Assembly: GCF_000429165.1 (NCBI RefSeq)
Contig: NZ_AUBI01000005.1
Coordinates: 1-64,000, forward strand
Reading direction: 5' to 3'
Origin: Acetobacter nitrogenifigens DSM 23921 = NBRC 105050
GTDB lineage: Bacteria; Pseudomonadota; Alphaproteobacteria; Acetobacterales; Acetobacteraceae
DNA length: 64,000 bases
How positions within the stretch are numbered: the stretch's first letter is position 1; each line of letters opens with the position of its first letter. Positions 30,056 to 39,316 of this stretch are shown piece after piece. The notes under the pieces are model-generated. The model was given only the letters and a program-made list of their open reading frames with translations, had not been told where the DNA came from and did no database searches. The position numbers and the translations under genes are program-made.

Positions 30056-31789
30056 TCAGACAACCTTCTTCGGAGCGACCATCGGCAGATCGAGGCCTTT
30101 TTCACGCGCGCACTCGGCGGCGATGTCGTAGCCCGCATCGGCGTGACGCATCACACCGGTCGCCGGGTCGTTCCACAGCACGCGCTCCAGCCTGCGCGCC
30201 GCATCCGGCGTGCCGTCGGCGACGATGACCATGCCCGAATGTTGCGAGAAACCCATCCCGACGCCGCCGCCATGGTGCAGGGAAACCCACGTCGCGCCCG
30301 ACGCCGTGTTCAGAAGAGCATTGAGCAGCGGCCAGTCGGACACAGCGTCCGAACCATCGCGCATCGCTTCCGTCTCACGGTTGGGGCTGGCGACGGAGCC
30401 GCTGTCCAGATGATCGCGCCCGATCACGATCGGCCCTTTGAGTTCCCCCTTGGCGACCATTTCGTTGAAGGCCAGACCCAGACGATGGCGATCCCCCAGT
30501 CCAACCCAGCAAATCCGCGACGGCAGACCCTGAAACTGGATCTTCTCGCGCGCCATATCGAGCCAGTTGTGCAAATGCCTGTCGTCGGGAAGCAGTTCCT
30601 TCACCTTGGCGTCGGTCTTGTAGATATCTTCCGGATCGCCTGACAGCGCAGCCCAGCGGAACGGGCCGACGCCCTTGCAGAACAGCGGACGGATATAAGC
30701 GGGCACGAAACCCGGGAATGCGAAGGCGTCCTCGCAACCAACCTCAAGCGCCATCTGACGGATGTTGTTGCCGTAATCGAAGGTCGGCACGCCCATCCTG
30801 TGGAACGCCACCATAGCTTCGACCTGAAGCTTCATGGACTCCTTGGCCGCTTGCTCAACCTCGGCAGGGTTCGTCACGCGCATCTTCGCGGCATGGTCGA
30901 GCGTCCACCCCGCCGGCAGATAGCCGTTCAGCGGATCATGGGCGGAGGTCTGGTCGGTCACGCCGTCAGGCCGGACGCCACGTCGCACCAGTTCCGGAAA
31001 GACTTCGGCCGCGTTGCCCAGCAGACCGACCGACACGGGCTTGCCGCTCTTGCAGGCCGCGTCGATGATCTCCAGCGCTTCGTCGAGCGTATCGACGCGA
31101 CGGTCCAGATACCCGGTCTGAAGACGCTTTTCGATGCGCGAAGGTTCGCACTCCACCGCAAGCATCGAAGCGCCCGCCATGACCGCCGCCAACGGCTGCG
31201 CGCCGCTCATGCCACCGAGGCCGCCGGTCAGAATCCACCGTCCTGTCAGATCTCCGCCGTAATACTGGCGGCCCATCTCGACGAAAGTTTCGTATGTGCC
31301 CTGAACGATCCCCTGACTGCCGATATAGATCCAGGAGCCCGCCGTCATCTGGCCGTACATCATGAGGCCAAGTCGATCGAGTTCGTTGAACTTGTCCCAG
31401 TTGGCCCAGTGCGGGACGATGTTGGAGTTGGCGATCAGCACGCGCGGCGCATCCGCATGGGTGCGGAAAACGCCGACCGGCTTGCCGGACTGCACCAACA
31501 GCGTCTGGTCGTCCTCAAGCGCCGTCAGACTCTCCACGATCCTGTCGTAGCACGCCCAGTTGCGCGCCGCGCGGCCTATGCCACCATACACAACCAGCTC
31601 TGACGGCTTTTCGGCCACGTCCGGATCGAGATTGTTCATCAACATGCGCAGCGCCGCTTCCGTCTGCCAGGACTTCGCCGTGCGGGTCGGGCCTGTGTCC
31701 GCGCGAATCACGCGGTCATTGGCTATGCGGCCAGCGCCGCCGTCTTCCGGTGCGGTCTGGGGGAATGTGGCGAAACGGGGCTCAGTCAT
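30056..31789 (-). CDS. hutU: urocanate hydratase
   Basis: A 577-residue HutU that adds water across urocanate to give imidazolonepropionate, using bound NAD+. The glycine-rich [13 protein letters not shown] binds the nucleotide, and the C-terminal [15 protein letters not shown] and [13 protein letters not shown] are family signatures. The order is hutU then hutH. The hutI and hutG genes needed to reach glutamate are not in the window, so they must be elsewhere. A HutC-type operator lies 36-47 bases before the start. Confidence 0.97.
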   Translation of the reverse strand: MTEPRFATFPQTAPEDGGAGRIANDRVIRADTGPTRTAKSWQTEAALRMLMNNLDPDVAEKPSELVVYGGIGRAARNWACYDRIVESLTALEDDQTLLVQSGKPVGVFRTHADAPRVLIANSNIVPHWANWDKFNELDRLGLMMYGQMTAGSWIYIGSQGIVQGTYETFVEMGRQYYGGDLTGRWILTGGLGGMSGAQPLAAVMAGASMLAVECEPSRIEKRLQTGYLDRRVDTLDEALEIIDAACKSGKPVSVGLLGNAAEVFPELVRRGVRPDGVTDQTSAHDPLNGYLPAGWTLDHAAKMRVTNPAEVEQAAKESMKLQVEAMVAFHRMGVPTFDYGNNIRQMALEVGCEDAFAFPGFVPAYIRPLFCKGVGPFRWAALSGDPEDIYKTDAKVKELLPDDRHLHNWLDMAREKIQFQGLPSRICWVGLGDRHRLGLAFNEMVAKGELKGPIVIGRDHLDSGSVASPNRETEAMRDGSDAVSDWPLLNALLNTASGATWVSLHHGGGVGMGFSQHSGMVIVADGTPDAARRLERVLWNDPATGVMRHADAGYDIAAECAREKGLDLPMVAPKKVV

Positions 31790-31824
31790 CGGGCGACCTC
31801 ATTGCTGAGTAGATGAGAGTTTAA

Positions 31825-31836
31825 TTGTATAGACAA
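31825..31836. promoter_or_regulatory. HutC-type operator
   Basis: TTGTATAGACAA, an imperfect palindrome matching the GntR-family HutC repressor site, lies between the divergent hutU and NCS1 permease genes. Urocanate would release the repressor. The hutC gene is not in the window. Confidence 0.7.
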
Positions 31837-32030
31837 GCCAGTAGAAGCATGGTCTTTTCCTGTCAATCCGTTTCGTGTTGGTATGAATCCTGCGGCGCCT
31901 GAACAATGGGCGCCGCGCAATTTCAGCCTAGCTCACGCATAGGCAGAATATTGTCTGCGCCGGGTCCCCTTCCGGTTACGATACGATTTTGGGCGTTATG
32001 CACCGCGCCCGCTCGCCCCAAGGAGGCCAG

Positions 32031-33434
32031 ATGACCGATACGGTGACCGCGATCGAGGCGGAAACGATCTATCCGATCCCTCTCGACAAGCGGCACGGTC
32101 ATCCTCGCGACCTGTTCACCATCTGGTTCGGCTCGAACATGATGATGCTTACACTGGTCACAGGAGCGCTCGCCACCACAGTCTACGCGCTGCCGCTGCT
32201 TCCGGCGCTGGTTTCCATGGTGGTCGGAAGTCTGATCGGCGGCGTGTTCATGGCGCTCCATGCCGCGCAAGGGCCTCGTCTGGGCGTGCCGCAGATGGTG
32301 CAGACCCGTGGTCAGTTCGGCTCCATCGGCGCAGCGCCAATCACCGTCCTGATCGTCCTCATGTATATCGGCTTCGCGGCGTCGAATCTCGTCCTTGGGG
32401 GCGAAGGGCTTGAATTCATCCTGCCCGGCATCAGACGTATGGGAGGCATACTGATCATAGCGGTCGCGACCTTGTTGCCGGTCGTATTCGGCTACCGCAT
32501 GATTCATATTTCGGCAAAGCTGATGAGCCTGTTTTGTGGACTGGCGGTCCTTTACTGCCTGTTCGCCATCGGGGTGAACGGCTGGGACGTGCTGACCAGC
32601 GCTCGGGAAAGCGTGATCAGCACACGCGGCGTCCTGGGAACCATATCGACGGCGGCGTTGTGGCAGATCGCGTATGCGCCCTACGTCTCGGATTACTCAC
32701 GCTACCTTCCGCCCGACGCCAAAGGCGAGCGTGAAGCATTTATCGCAAGTTTCTCAGGGTGTGTTCTGGGATCTTTGCTGGTCATGACTGTCGGAGCCAT
32801 GATCGGCGTCATCGCGCATGGCGCTTCGGTCGTATCGACGCTCGGGCTTCAACTTGGACATGCCGCAGTGCCGATTCTGGTTCTTCTTTCGCTTGGCATT
32901 TCCGTCGCCAACGCGATGAACATTTACTGCGGCACGTTGTCGACCATCACTGTAGTGCAGACCTTCACGCCCAACCTGCGCCATGCCAGTCGGTCACGCA
33001 TGGCGACCACATTGATCCTCCTTCTGATCTCTCTCGCAATGGCCCTCTTCATGGCCAAGAGCTTTCTTTCAACGTACAGCGAATTTCTCGAACTTCTGAT
33101 GTCGGTCATGGTGCCGTGGACCTCCATCAACCTGACGGATTACTACCTGATCCACCGGGGAGATTATGACGTCGCGTCATTCTTCGAACCCGATGGCGGG
33201 CGCTATGGCCATTACAACAAGCCCGCTTTTTTCTGCTATTTTGTCGGGATTCTCGTGCAAGTCCCTTTCCTTGCTAACGGAATGTATGTCGGCCCCATGG
33301 CGAAGCTGTTCCACGGCGTCGACCTGTCCTGGTGCGTTGGCCTGCTGATCACCACGCCACTCTACTGGTATGTCGCACGGCGCTGGCCTTCCCTGCGTGA
33401 GCATCCCTCAAACGAAGTCGCTGCAAAGATCTGA
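32031..33434 (+). CDS. NCS1-family permease next to hut genes
   Basis: A 467-residue twelve-helix permease of the NCS1 (cytosine/purine/hydantoin/allantoin) family. SNMMMLTLVTGAL, WQIAYAPYVSDYSRYLP and SVMVPWTSINLTDYYL are family-like. ATG 32031 was chosen for its AAGGAGG site; an in-frame start at 31989 is less likely. It is divergent from hutU, sharing the HutC-type operator region. That suggests uptake of urocanate, histidine or another imidazole/hydantoin ring, but a pyrimidine is equally possible because pyrimidine genes lie 3 kb away. Confidence 0.88.
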   Translation: MTDTVTAIEAETIYPIPLDKRHGHPRDLFTIWFGSNMMMLTLVTGALATTVYALPLLPALVSMVVGSLIGGVFMALHAAQGPRLGVPQMVQTRGQFGSIGAAPITVLIVLMYIGFAASNLVLGGEGLEFILPGIRRMGGILIIAVATLLPVVFGYRMIHISAKLMSLFCGLAVLYCLFAIGVNGWDVLTSARESVISTRGVLGTISTAALWQIAYAPYVSDYSRYLPPDAKGEREAFIASFSGCVLGSLLVMTVGAMIGVIAHGASVVSTLGLQLGHAAVPILVLLSLGISVANAMNIYCGTLSTITVVQTFTPNLRHASRSRMATTLILLLISLAMALFMAKSFLSTYSEFLELLMSVMVPWTSINLTDYYLIHRGDYDVASFFEPDGGRYGHYNKPAFFCYFVGILVQVPFLANGMYVGPMAKLFHGVDLSWCVGLLITTPLYWYVARRWPSLREHPSNEVAAKI

Positions 33435-33796
33435 GCAGAACAAGCTGTTGACCAGAGCGAAATCCTGCGACGCAAGCGGCTGACGGAACGGAATACAATT
33501 TAGCCGCCAGAGACGAAGCCCCTCCGGTCACTCCCGCAACTTCCCGGCGTTCACGCGTTATGATTGTGGGCAGTGCGGACACAACCATGTGAACGCAATG
33601 GTAGAGTCATTGCCGTAAAGAGGCTTACCTCTGCAAGAAACTCAGGGTTAGCCTGACGTCGCCTTGTCGAACAGTGCAGGGCGACGCGAACGACGCGCCG
33701 ATAATGCGGCCGTGGCCTTGCACGGGACGTCTATGTCCACCCATATACAGACACTCGAACAAAACGACCGATCAGGCCGTGACGGAGCAATGAGTG
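33435..33796. other. intergenic stretch without a recognisable gene
   Basis: About 360 bases between the permease and the aldehyde dehydrogenase. No family-like frame and no strong terminator. It must contain the promoter of the dehydrogenase gene. Confidence 0.45.
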
Positions 33797-35167
33797 ATGA
33801 GCATGTATCGCACGATCAATCCAGCGACTGGAAAGACGGAAAAAACGTACGAAACCCACAGCGACGCGCAGATGTTCTCGAAACTCGAGAAAGCCCACGC
33901 ACTCTGGGAAAGCTCATGGCGCAAGCTGTCCTTTGGGGAGCGTCGCGCAATTATGCAGAAAGCCGCCGATCTGCTGCGCCAGAACAAGGAAAAGCACGCG
34001 CGGCTTATTTCGACGGAAATGGGGAAAATCCTTCCCGAGGCGCTCTGGGAGATCGAAGTCTCCGCTGATATCCTCGCTTATTACGCTGAAACAGCAGAAA
34101 CTTTCCTCGCTCCCAAAGAGCTTCCTGTCAAAACCGGGCACGCAACCGTCATCAGCCAGCCGCTCGGTGTCATTTACTGCGTGGAACCTTGGAACTTCCC
34201 GTATTATCAACTGGCGCGCGTTGCAGGTCCCAATCTGATGTCCGGCAACGTCGTTATGGTGAAGCACGCCCCCGGCGTCCCGCAATGCGCCGAAGCGTTC
34301 GAAACGCTGTTCCGGGAAGCGGGCGCGCCCGAAGGTGCATACACAAATCTGTTCATCACCAACGACCAGTCCGAAGCGCTTATCGCCCGCCCGGAAGTGC
34401 GTGGCGTCGCCCTGACGGGTAGCGAGCGCGCAGGAAGCGCCGTTGCGGGACAAGCCGGGCGCGCGCTCAAGAAAAGCACCATGGAACTTGGCGGGTCCGA
34501 CGCCTTCATCGTGCTTGACGACGCCAATCTCGACGAAGTGGTCCCCCGCGCCGTCGCTGCGCGGATGAGCAACAACGGACAGGTCTGCACCGCCGCGAAA
34601 CGGATGTTCGTACATGAAACGCTCGTCGACGAGTTCACCATTCGTCTGGAGCAGGCAATTTCAGAGTTCCGCTATGGCGATCCGCTTGAACAGGGCGTCA
34701 CACACGGGCCAATGAGCAGCGAAGACGCCATGAAGCGCGCGATTTCGCAGGTCGAAAAAGCGGTGGAAAACGGCGCCACACTGGTCACTGGCGGGAAACA
34801 GCTTGAACAGGAAGGCTTCTATATGGGAGCCGCGATCCTGAAAGGCATCACCAAGGACAACCCGATCTTCTATGAAGAGATTTTCGGGCCGGTTGCCTCA
34901 ATTTACCCTGTAAGCGGCGACGACGAAGCCGTTGCGCTCGCCAACGACTCACCTTACGGACTCGGTGGATCGGTTCACACCAGCGACATCGCGCGCGGCA
35001 AAAAGATTGCCGAACGCATCGAGACAGGCATGGTGTTCATCAACGACGTGACAGGGACCGCGCCCGATCTACCGTTCGGCGGCATTGGAAACTCAGGTTA
35101 TGGACGGGAGCTTTCAGAATTCGGCATTGAAGAATTCGTCAACCACAAACTGATACGCACCCCCTGA
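33797..35167 (+). CDS. NAD(P)-dependent semialdehyde dehydrogenase (succinate-semialdehyde type)
   Basis: A 456-residue aldehyde dehydrogenase of the short Sad/YneI type. The nucleotide-binding GSERAGSAVAGQAG, the general base Glu in MELGGSD and the nucleophile Cys in NNGQVCTAAKR are present. The C-terminal FGGIGNSGYGRELSEFGIEEF is characteristic of this group. It probably oxidises succinate semialdehyde or a similar omega-oxoacid. GTG 33794 and ATG 33803 are alternative starts. It converges with the pyrimidine gene set, and a 10-base-pair hairpin follows it. Confidence 0.92.
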   Translation: MSMYRTINPATGKTEKTYETHSDAQMFSKLEKAHALWESSWRKLSFGERRAIMQKAADLLRQNKEKHARLISTEMGKILPEALWEIEVSADILAYYAETAETFLAPKELPVKTGHATVISQPLGVIYCVEPWNFPYYQLARVAGPNLMSGNVVMVKHAPGVPQCAEAFETLFREAGAPEGAYTNLFITNDQSEALIARPEVRGVALTGSERAGSAVAGQAGRALKKSTMELGGSDAFIVLDDANLDEVVPRAVAARMSNNGQVCTAAKRMFVHETLVDEFTIRLEQAISEFRYGDPLEQGVTHGPMSSEDAMKRAISQVEKAVENGATLVTGGKQLEQEGFYMGAAILKGITKDNPIFYEEIFGPVASIYPVSGDDEAVALANDSPYGLGGSVHTSDIARGKKIAERIETGMVFINDVTGTAPDLPFGGIGNSGYGRELSEFGIEEFVNHKLIRTP

Positions 35168-35173
35168 CGCGCA

Positions 35174-35199
35174 GGAGACGCCCTTTCAAGGGCGTCTCC
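35174..35199 (+). terminator. hairpin between convergent genes
   Basis: A perfect 10-base-pair stem (GGAGACGCCC / GGGCGTCTCC) with a TTTCAA loop sits seven bases after the dehydrogenase stop. It is symmetric and may serve the amidohydrolase transcript from the other strand too, although no long U-tract follows. Confidence 0.65.
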
Positions 35200-35244
35200 C
35201 ATGCAAAGCCGGCACCGCGTTTTTGCAGCGTCTTTAATCCGACG

Positions 35245-36504
35245 TCAGTTCAGCCGTTCGTCTGCATCCAGCACCGCACGAAGAAGAACGTTGGCTCCCG
35301 CCGTGACGTCGTCGGCTTCGGCGCTTTCTTCCTCGTTGTGGCTTACGCCGCCCGCGCAGGGGATGAAAATCATCGTCGTGGGCGTGACGCCCGCCATGTA
35401 CACCGCATCGTGCCCGGCGCCCGAGACGATGTCCCGCGCCGGATACCCGAACGAATCCGCTGCGCGACGCACCGCGTCGATGCAGGTCGGATCGAAACGC
35501 ACCGCCGGAGAATCCCAGACAAGCTTGATCGTAATCTCCAGCCCGGATTCAGATGCGACTTGAGCCGCGGCCGACCGAAATGCCTCCTCCATACGCACGA
35601 TGACCGCATCATCGGGATCGCGAAGATCGACCGAGAAGAACACCTCTCCCGGCACCACGTTACGGCTGTTAGGACGATTTTCGAGCAGCCCCACGGTCCC
35701 CACCGCGCCCGGAGCATGCTTCAACGCGATGGATTGCACCGCCTCGATCAGCTTCGCCGTTCCCACCAATGCGTCCGCCCGCAGCGCCATTGGCGTGGCG
35801 CCCGCGTGGCCATCGCGCCCGATCACCGTGACCTCGTACCACCGCATGCCCTGCACGCCCGTCACGACGCCTATGGTTTTGCGTTCCGCTTCGAGAATCG
35901 GTCCCTGCTCAATATGCAATTCGAAATACGCGGCGATCGGATGATCGCCGCAACGCTCCGCGCCACGGTAGCCGATGCCGACCAGCGCATCCTCAAAGCG
36001 GACGCCGTCCCGGTCGGTCTTGGCCAAAGCCTCCTCTTCCGTGAAAACGCCAGCAAACACGCCTGAACTGAGCATTGCGGGCGCGAACCGGGAGCCCTCT
36101 TCGTTTGTCCAGTTTATCAATTCGACCGGGTGACGCGTCTCCCGTCCAGACTCGTGCAGCGCGCGCAACACGGCCAGGCCGCCCAATACACCGACAATGC
36201 CGTCGAACTTGCCGCCTGTCGGCTGCGTGTCGAGATGACTGCCCATTGTGATAGGCGGCAAAGACGGATCAGTTCCTGCTCTGCGAGCGAACTGGTTGCC
36301 CATGGAATCGAACGTCACGACACAGCCCAGAGCCTCGCACGTTCTGATGAACCAGTCGCGAACCTGCCGATCCTCTTCGGTCAGGGTCAGACGCCTGATG
36401 CCACCCTTCGGGGTCGCACCGAAGCGAGCGGTCTCCAGAATGTCAGCCCATAATTTTCCGCCGTCCACTGTGACGTTGCCGCCAATGCCGTCAAAACCGC
36501 TCAC
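35245..36504 (-). CDS. Zn-dependent carbamoyl-amide hydrolase (beta-ureidopropionase type)
   Basis: A 419-residue M20-family hydrolase of the hydantoinase/carbamoylase group. Metal and substrate motifs are visible: MGSHLDTQPTGGKFDG, NEEGSRFAP, HIEQGPILE, GHAGATPM and SGAGHDAVYMAG. Beside preA and preT the natural reading is hydrolysis of N-carbamoyl-beta-alanine to beta-alanine, CO2 and ammonia, the third step of reductive pyrimidine breakdown. Allantoate amidohydrolase is possible from the family alone. The GTG at 36504 was chosen for the AAGGAGAAAGAC site before it. An intrinsic terminator separates it from preA upstream. Confidence 0.9.
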   Translation of the reverse strand: MSGFDGIGGNVTVDGGKLWADILETARFGATPKGGIRRLTLTEEDRQVRDWFIRTCEALGCVVTFDSMGNQFARRAGTDPSLPPITMGSHLDTQPTGGKFDGIVGVLGGLAVLRALHESGRETRHPVELINWTNEEGSRFAPAMLSSGVFAGVFTEEEALAKTDRDGVRFEDALVGIGYRGAERCGDHPIAAYFELHIEQGPILEAERKTIGVVTGVQGMRWYEVTVIGRDGHAGATPMALRADALVGTAKLIEAVQSIALKHAPGAVGTVGLLENRPNSRNVVPGEVFFSVDLRDPDDAVIVRMEEAFRSAAAQVASESGLEITIKLVWDSPAVRFDPTCIDAVRRAADSFGYPARDIVSGAGHDAVYMAGVTPTTMIFIPCAGGVSHNEEESAEADDVTAGANVLLRAVLDADERLN

Positions 36505-36534
36505 GTCTTTCTCCTTACGGCGTAACAAAGAAAA

Positions 36535-36557
36535 CGCCTCGGGCTTAGCCCGAGGCG
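36535..36557 (-). terminator. intrinsic terminator after preA
   Basis: On the minus strand a CGCCTCGGGC / GCCCGAGGCG stem with a three-base loop is followed by TTTTCTTTG. It lies between preA and the amidohydrolase gene, so it should reduce read-through into the latter. Confidence 0.85.
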
Positions 36558-36594
36558 CGAGGTCCCGCCAACCTGCCTGCTGAAACCCTAAAGC

Positions 36595-37863
36595 CTAGTG
36601 CGCGCCCGACATAGGGTTGTTCGGGTGATTCGGCCAGGTAAGCACGCCGTCGGTCGGCTGCGGCGCCATGGTGATGCAGTCATCGACCGGGCATACATGG
36701 GCGCAAAGGTTGCAGCCCACGCACTCCTCGTCGATGACCTCGTAACGACGCGAGCCATCGACGCGCAGACGGGCAATGGCCTGATGCGACGTATCCTCAC
36801 AGGCAATGTGGCATAGCCCGCATTGAACGCACAGATCCTGATCAATCCGCGCCAGTGTTTTGAATTTCAGATTCAACTGGTTCCAGTTGACGAAATTCGG
36901 AACGGCGCGCCCGACCACATCTGAAAGAGACCCGAATCCCTTCTCGTCCATCCAGTTCGACAGACCGTCTTTCATGTCCTCGACCACGCGAAATCCGTAA
37001 TGCATAGCCGCCGTACAGACCTGCAGATTGGACGCGCCCATGACGAGAAACTCGGCTGCGTCACGCCAGGTCGAAATTCCGCCGATGCCCGAAATCGGCA
37101 ATCCAGCCAGATCGGGACTGCGGGCGACTTCTCCCAGCATCCGCAACGCAATCGGTTTGACGGCGGGACCGCAATACCCTCCGTGCGTGCCCATGCCATC
37201 GACGACCGGGGTCGGCGCCATTGCGTCAAGATCGACGGAGACGACGGACTGAATCGTGTTGATCAGCGACACCGCATCCGCGCCACCACGCATCGCCGCG
37301 CGGGCAGGCGCCAGAATCGACGTCACGTTAGGCGTCAGCTTGACGATGGTCGGCATCCGGCTGTGCTGCTTTACCCAGCGCGTGACCATCTCGACATATT
37401 CTGGAACCTGTCCAACGGCGGAACCCATGTTCCGCTCCGACATGCCGTGTGGGCAGCCGAAATTCAGTTCCAGTCCGTCGGCGCCGGTTTCCTCGACCAG
37501 AGGCAATATCGCTTTCCAGCTTTCCTCGACACAAGGGACCATCAGGCTGACGATCACCGCACGGTCAGGGTAATCTCTTTTGACGTCCTTTATTTCAGCA
37601 AGATTGACCGCAAGGGGCCTGTCGCTGATCAACTCGATATTGTTCAGGCCGAACATGCGCTCGCCCCGATAGGACAACGCGCCGTAACGGCTGCTGACGT
37701 TGACGACCGGCGGATCTTCGCCAAGCGTCTTCCATACGACGCCTCCCCACCCGGCTTCGAAAGCGCGACGAACGTTATACGCCTTGTCGGTCGGTGGCGC
37801 GGACGCCAGCCAGAACGGATTGGGCGACCGGATTCCGATAAAGTTGCTGCGAAGATCGGCCAT
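36595..37863 (-). CDS. preA: dihydropyrimidine dehydrogenase, catalytic subunit PreA
   Basis: A 422-residue subunit that reduces uracil or thymine to the dihydro form with NADH. Residues 1-330 form the FMN-binding barrel with NFGCPHGMSERNMGSAVGQ, which holds the catalytic Cys, and VKLTPNVTSI. The C-terminal ferredoxin domain has two 4Fe-4S motifs, CVQCGLCHIAC and CVGCNLCAHVCPVDDC. The ATG at 37863 lies two bases after the preT stop, with GGAGG inside the preT end; an upstream start at 37965 is unlikely. Confidence 0.96.
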   Translation of the reverse strand: MADLRSNFIGIRSPNPFWLASAPPTDKAYNVRRAFEAGWGGVVWKTLGEDPPVVNVSSRYGALSYRGERMFGLNNIELISDRPLAVNLAEIKDVKRDYPDRAVIVSLMVPCVEESWKAILPLVEETGADGLELNFGCPHGMSERNMGSAVGQVPEYVEMVTRWVKQHSRMPTIVKLTPNVTSILAPARAAMRGGADAVSLINTIQSVVSVDLDAMAPTPVVDGMGTHGGYCGPAVKPIALRMLGEVARSPDLAGLPISGIGGISTWRDAAEFLVMGASNLQVCTAAMHYGFRVVEDMKDGLSNWMDEKGFGSLSDVVGRAVPNFVNWNQLNLKFKTLARIDQDLCVQCGLCHIACEDTSHQAIARLRVDGSRRYEVIDEECVGCNLCAHVCPVDDCITMAPQPTDGVLTWPNHPNNPMSGAH

Positions 37864-37865
37864 CT

Positions 37866-39245
37866 TCAGACCTCCTTCTTCTGCGAAAGGTCCGCATGAA
37901 TGGCTTCCGCCGCGTCCCGTCCGTCCCTGACCGCCGCAACGGTCAGATCCTCGCCTGCTGTGCAATCGCCGCCAGCGTAGACCCCGGCGCGCGAGGTCCG
38001 GCCTACTGCATCCACACGTATCCGCCCGCCCTCCGTTTCGACGCCGCTGCCCTCAAGCGGATCGAACACCACATGCTGGCCGACCGCTTTCAAAATCATG
38101 TCGGCCTCAAGAACGAATTCCTCTCCATCGTGAACGGCGCGCCCATCCAGAGCGCGCCCCCGCGTGAAAGCGATCGCCGTCGTCGCACCGTTGGCGCCTT
38201 CGATCCGCGCGGGAGCCGCCCAGTGACGAATTGTCACCCCATTGGTCTGCGCCCATGCCTGCTCAACCTCAGTCGCCGACATGGTCTCCCGTCCGCGGCG
38301 ATAAACCAGCGTCACCTCTTCCGCTCCAAGGCGTTTCGCCTGCACCGCCGCGTCGATTGCAGTGTTGCCGCCACCGATAACGACGACACGACGGCCGACG
38401 GCTACATCCTCCTTTGTCCCGGAGATGCGAATGGACTCGATGAAGTCGACAGCGTTCATAACCCCGGACAAATCCTCGCCTGTCAGGCCCGCCTTCCGAG
38501 CCCCGGCCTGTCCAAGGCTAAGAAAAATCGCCTCATATTCGTCCATCAATGTGTCGATCGTGAAGTCGCGCCCGAGCGCCTGATCCGGCGCCAACGTCAC
38601 GCCGCCTATGGACAGGACGAAATTCACCTCGTCCTGTGCAAAATCGCCCGGCGTTTTGTAAGCCGCGACGCCATATTCGTTCAGTCCGCCAAGCTTCGGC
38701 TTCGCATCGAAGAGCGTCACCTCGTGCCCGTGCATCGCAAGACGATGCGCGCAGGCGAGCCCCGCAGGACCGGCCCCAACGACTGCGACCCGACGCCCCG
38801 TCGCGGCCGCGCGCGTAAACGGCTGAACGCCCCTGGCCATTTGCCAGTCGGTCGCGCGACGTTGCAGGGCGCCGATCTGCACCGGCTTTTCTTCCTGCGC
38901 GTTACGCACGCATTTCTGTTCACAGAGAATTTCGGTGGGACAAACCCTCGCGCAGGAACCGCCGAGAATATTGGATTCCAGAATTGTGCGTGCGGCGCCA
39001 GCCAGGTTTCCTGTAGCGATACCTTTGATGAAGGCTGGCACGTCGATGCTGGTCGGGCACGCTTCGATGCATGGCGCGTCGTAACAGAAGTAACAACGGT
39101 CGGCCTCTATGATCGCCTGAGCATCGGTCAGCGGCGGGTGTGCGTCCGCGAAGTTCAGCGCCAGTATTTCCCGCGGCACGCGCCCTGCCGCAATATCCGG
39201 CCCTCGATCCATGCGCTCTCCGTTCCATCCGTAAAACGACAGCAT
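37866..39245 (-). CDS. preT: dihydropyrimidine dehydrogenase, NADH-oxidising subunit PreT
   Basis: A 459-residue FAD and iron-sulfur protein, partner of PreA. The N-terminal region carries cysteines in CYFCYDAPCIEACPTSID and GGSCARVCPTEILCEQKC for Fe-S clusters. The FAD motif VVGAGPAGLACAHRLA is near residue 155 and the NAD(P)H motif VVIGGGNTAIDAA near residue 288. It passes electrons from NADH to PreA. It is tightly coupled to preA downstream. An intrinsic terminator separates it from mmsA upstream. Confidence 0.95.
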   Translation of the reverse strand: MLSFYGWNGERMDRGPDIAAGRVPREILALNFADAHPPLTDAQAIIEADRCYFCYDAPCIEACPTSIDVPAFIKGIATGNLAGAARTILESNILGGSCARVCPTEILCEQKCVRNAQEEKPVQIGALQRRATDWQMARGVQPFTRAAATGRRVAVVGAGPAGLACAHRLAMHGHEVTLFDAKPKLGGLNEYGVAAYKTPGDFAQDEVNFVLSIGGVTLAPDQALGRDFTIDTLMDEYEAIFLSLGQAGARKAGLTGEDLSGVMNAVDFIESIRISGTKEDVAVGRRVVVIGGGNTAIDAAVQAKRLGAEEVTLVYRRGRETMSATEVEQAWAQTNGVTIRHWAAPARIEGANGATTAIAFTRGRALDGRAVHDGEEFVLEADMILKAVGQHVVFDPLEGSGVETEGGRIRVDAVGRTSRAGVYAGGDCTAGEDLTVAAVRDGRDAAEAIHADLSQKKEV

Positions 39246-39279
39246 GGAGGAATTCGACGCACACGCGCAAGGAAAGAAA

Positions 39280-39305
39280 CGCCCGACCGGATTAACCGCC
39301 GGGCG
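39280..39305 (-). terminator. intrinsic terminator after mmsA
   Basis: On the minus strand a CGCCCG / CGGGCG stem with inner GCGG/CCGG pairing is followed by TTTCTTTCC, between mmsA and preT. It makes mmsA and preT-preA at least partly separate transcripts. Confidence 0.7.
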
Positions 39306-39316
39306 CTCTCTCAGAG

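Noticed and set aside
35245..36504. Allantoate amidohydrolase
   Set aside because: The family fits, but no purine-degradation gene is near and preTA is directly upstream, so beta-ureidopropionase is more likely.
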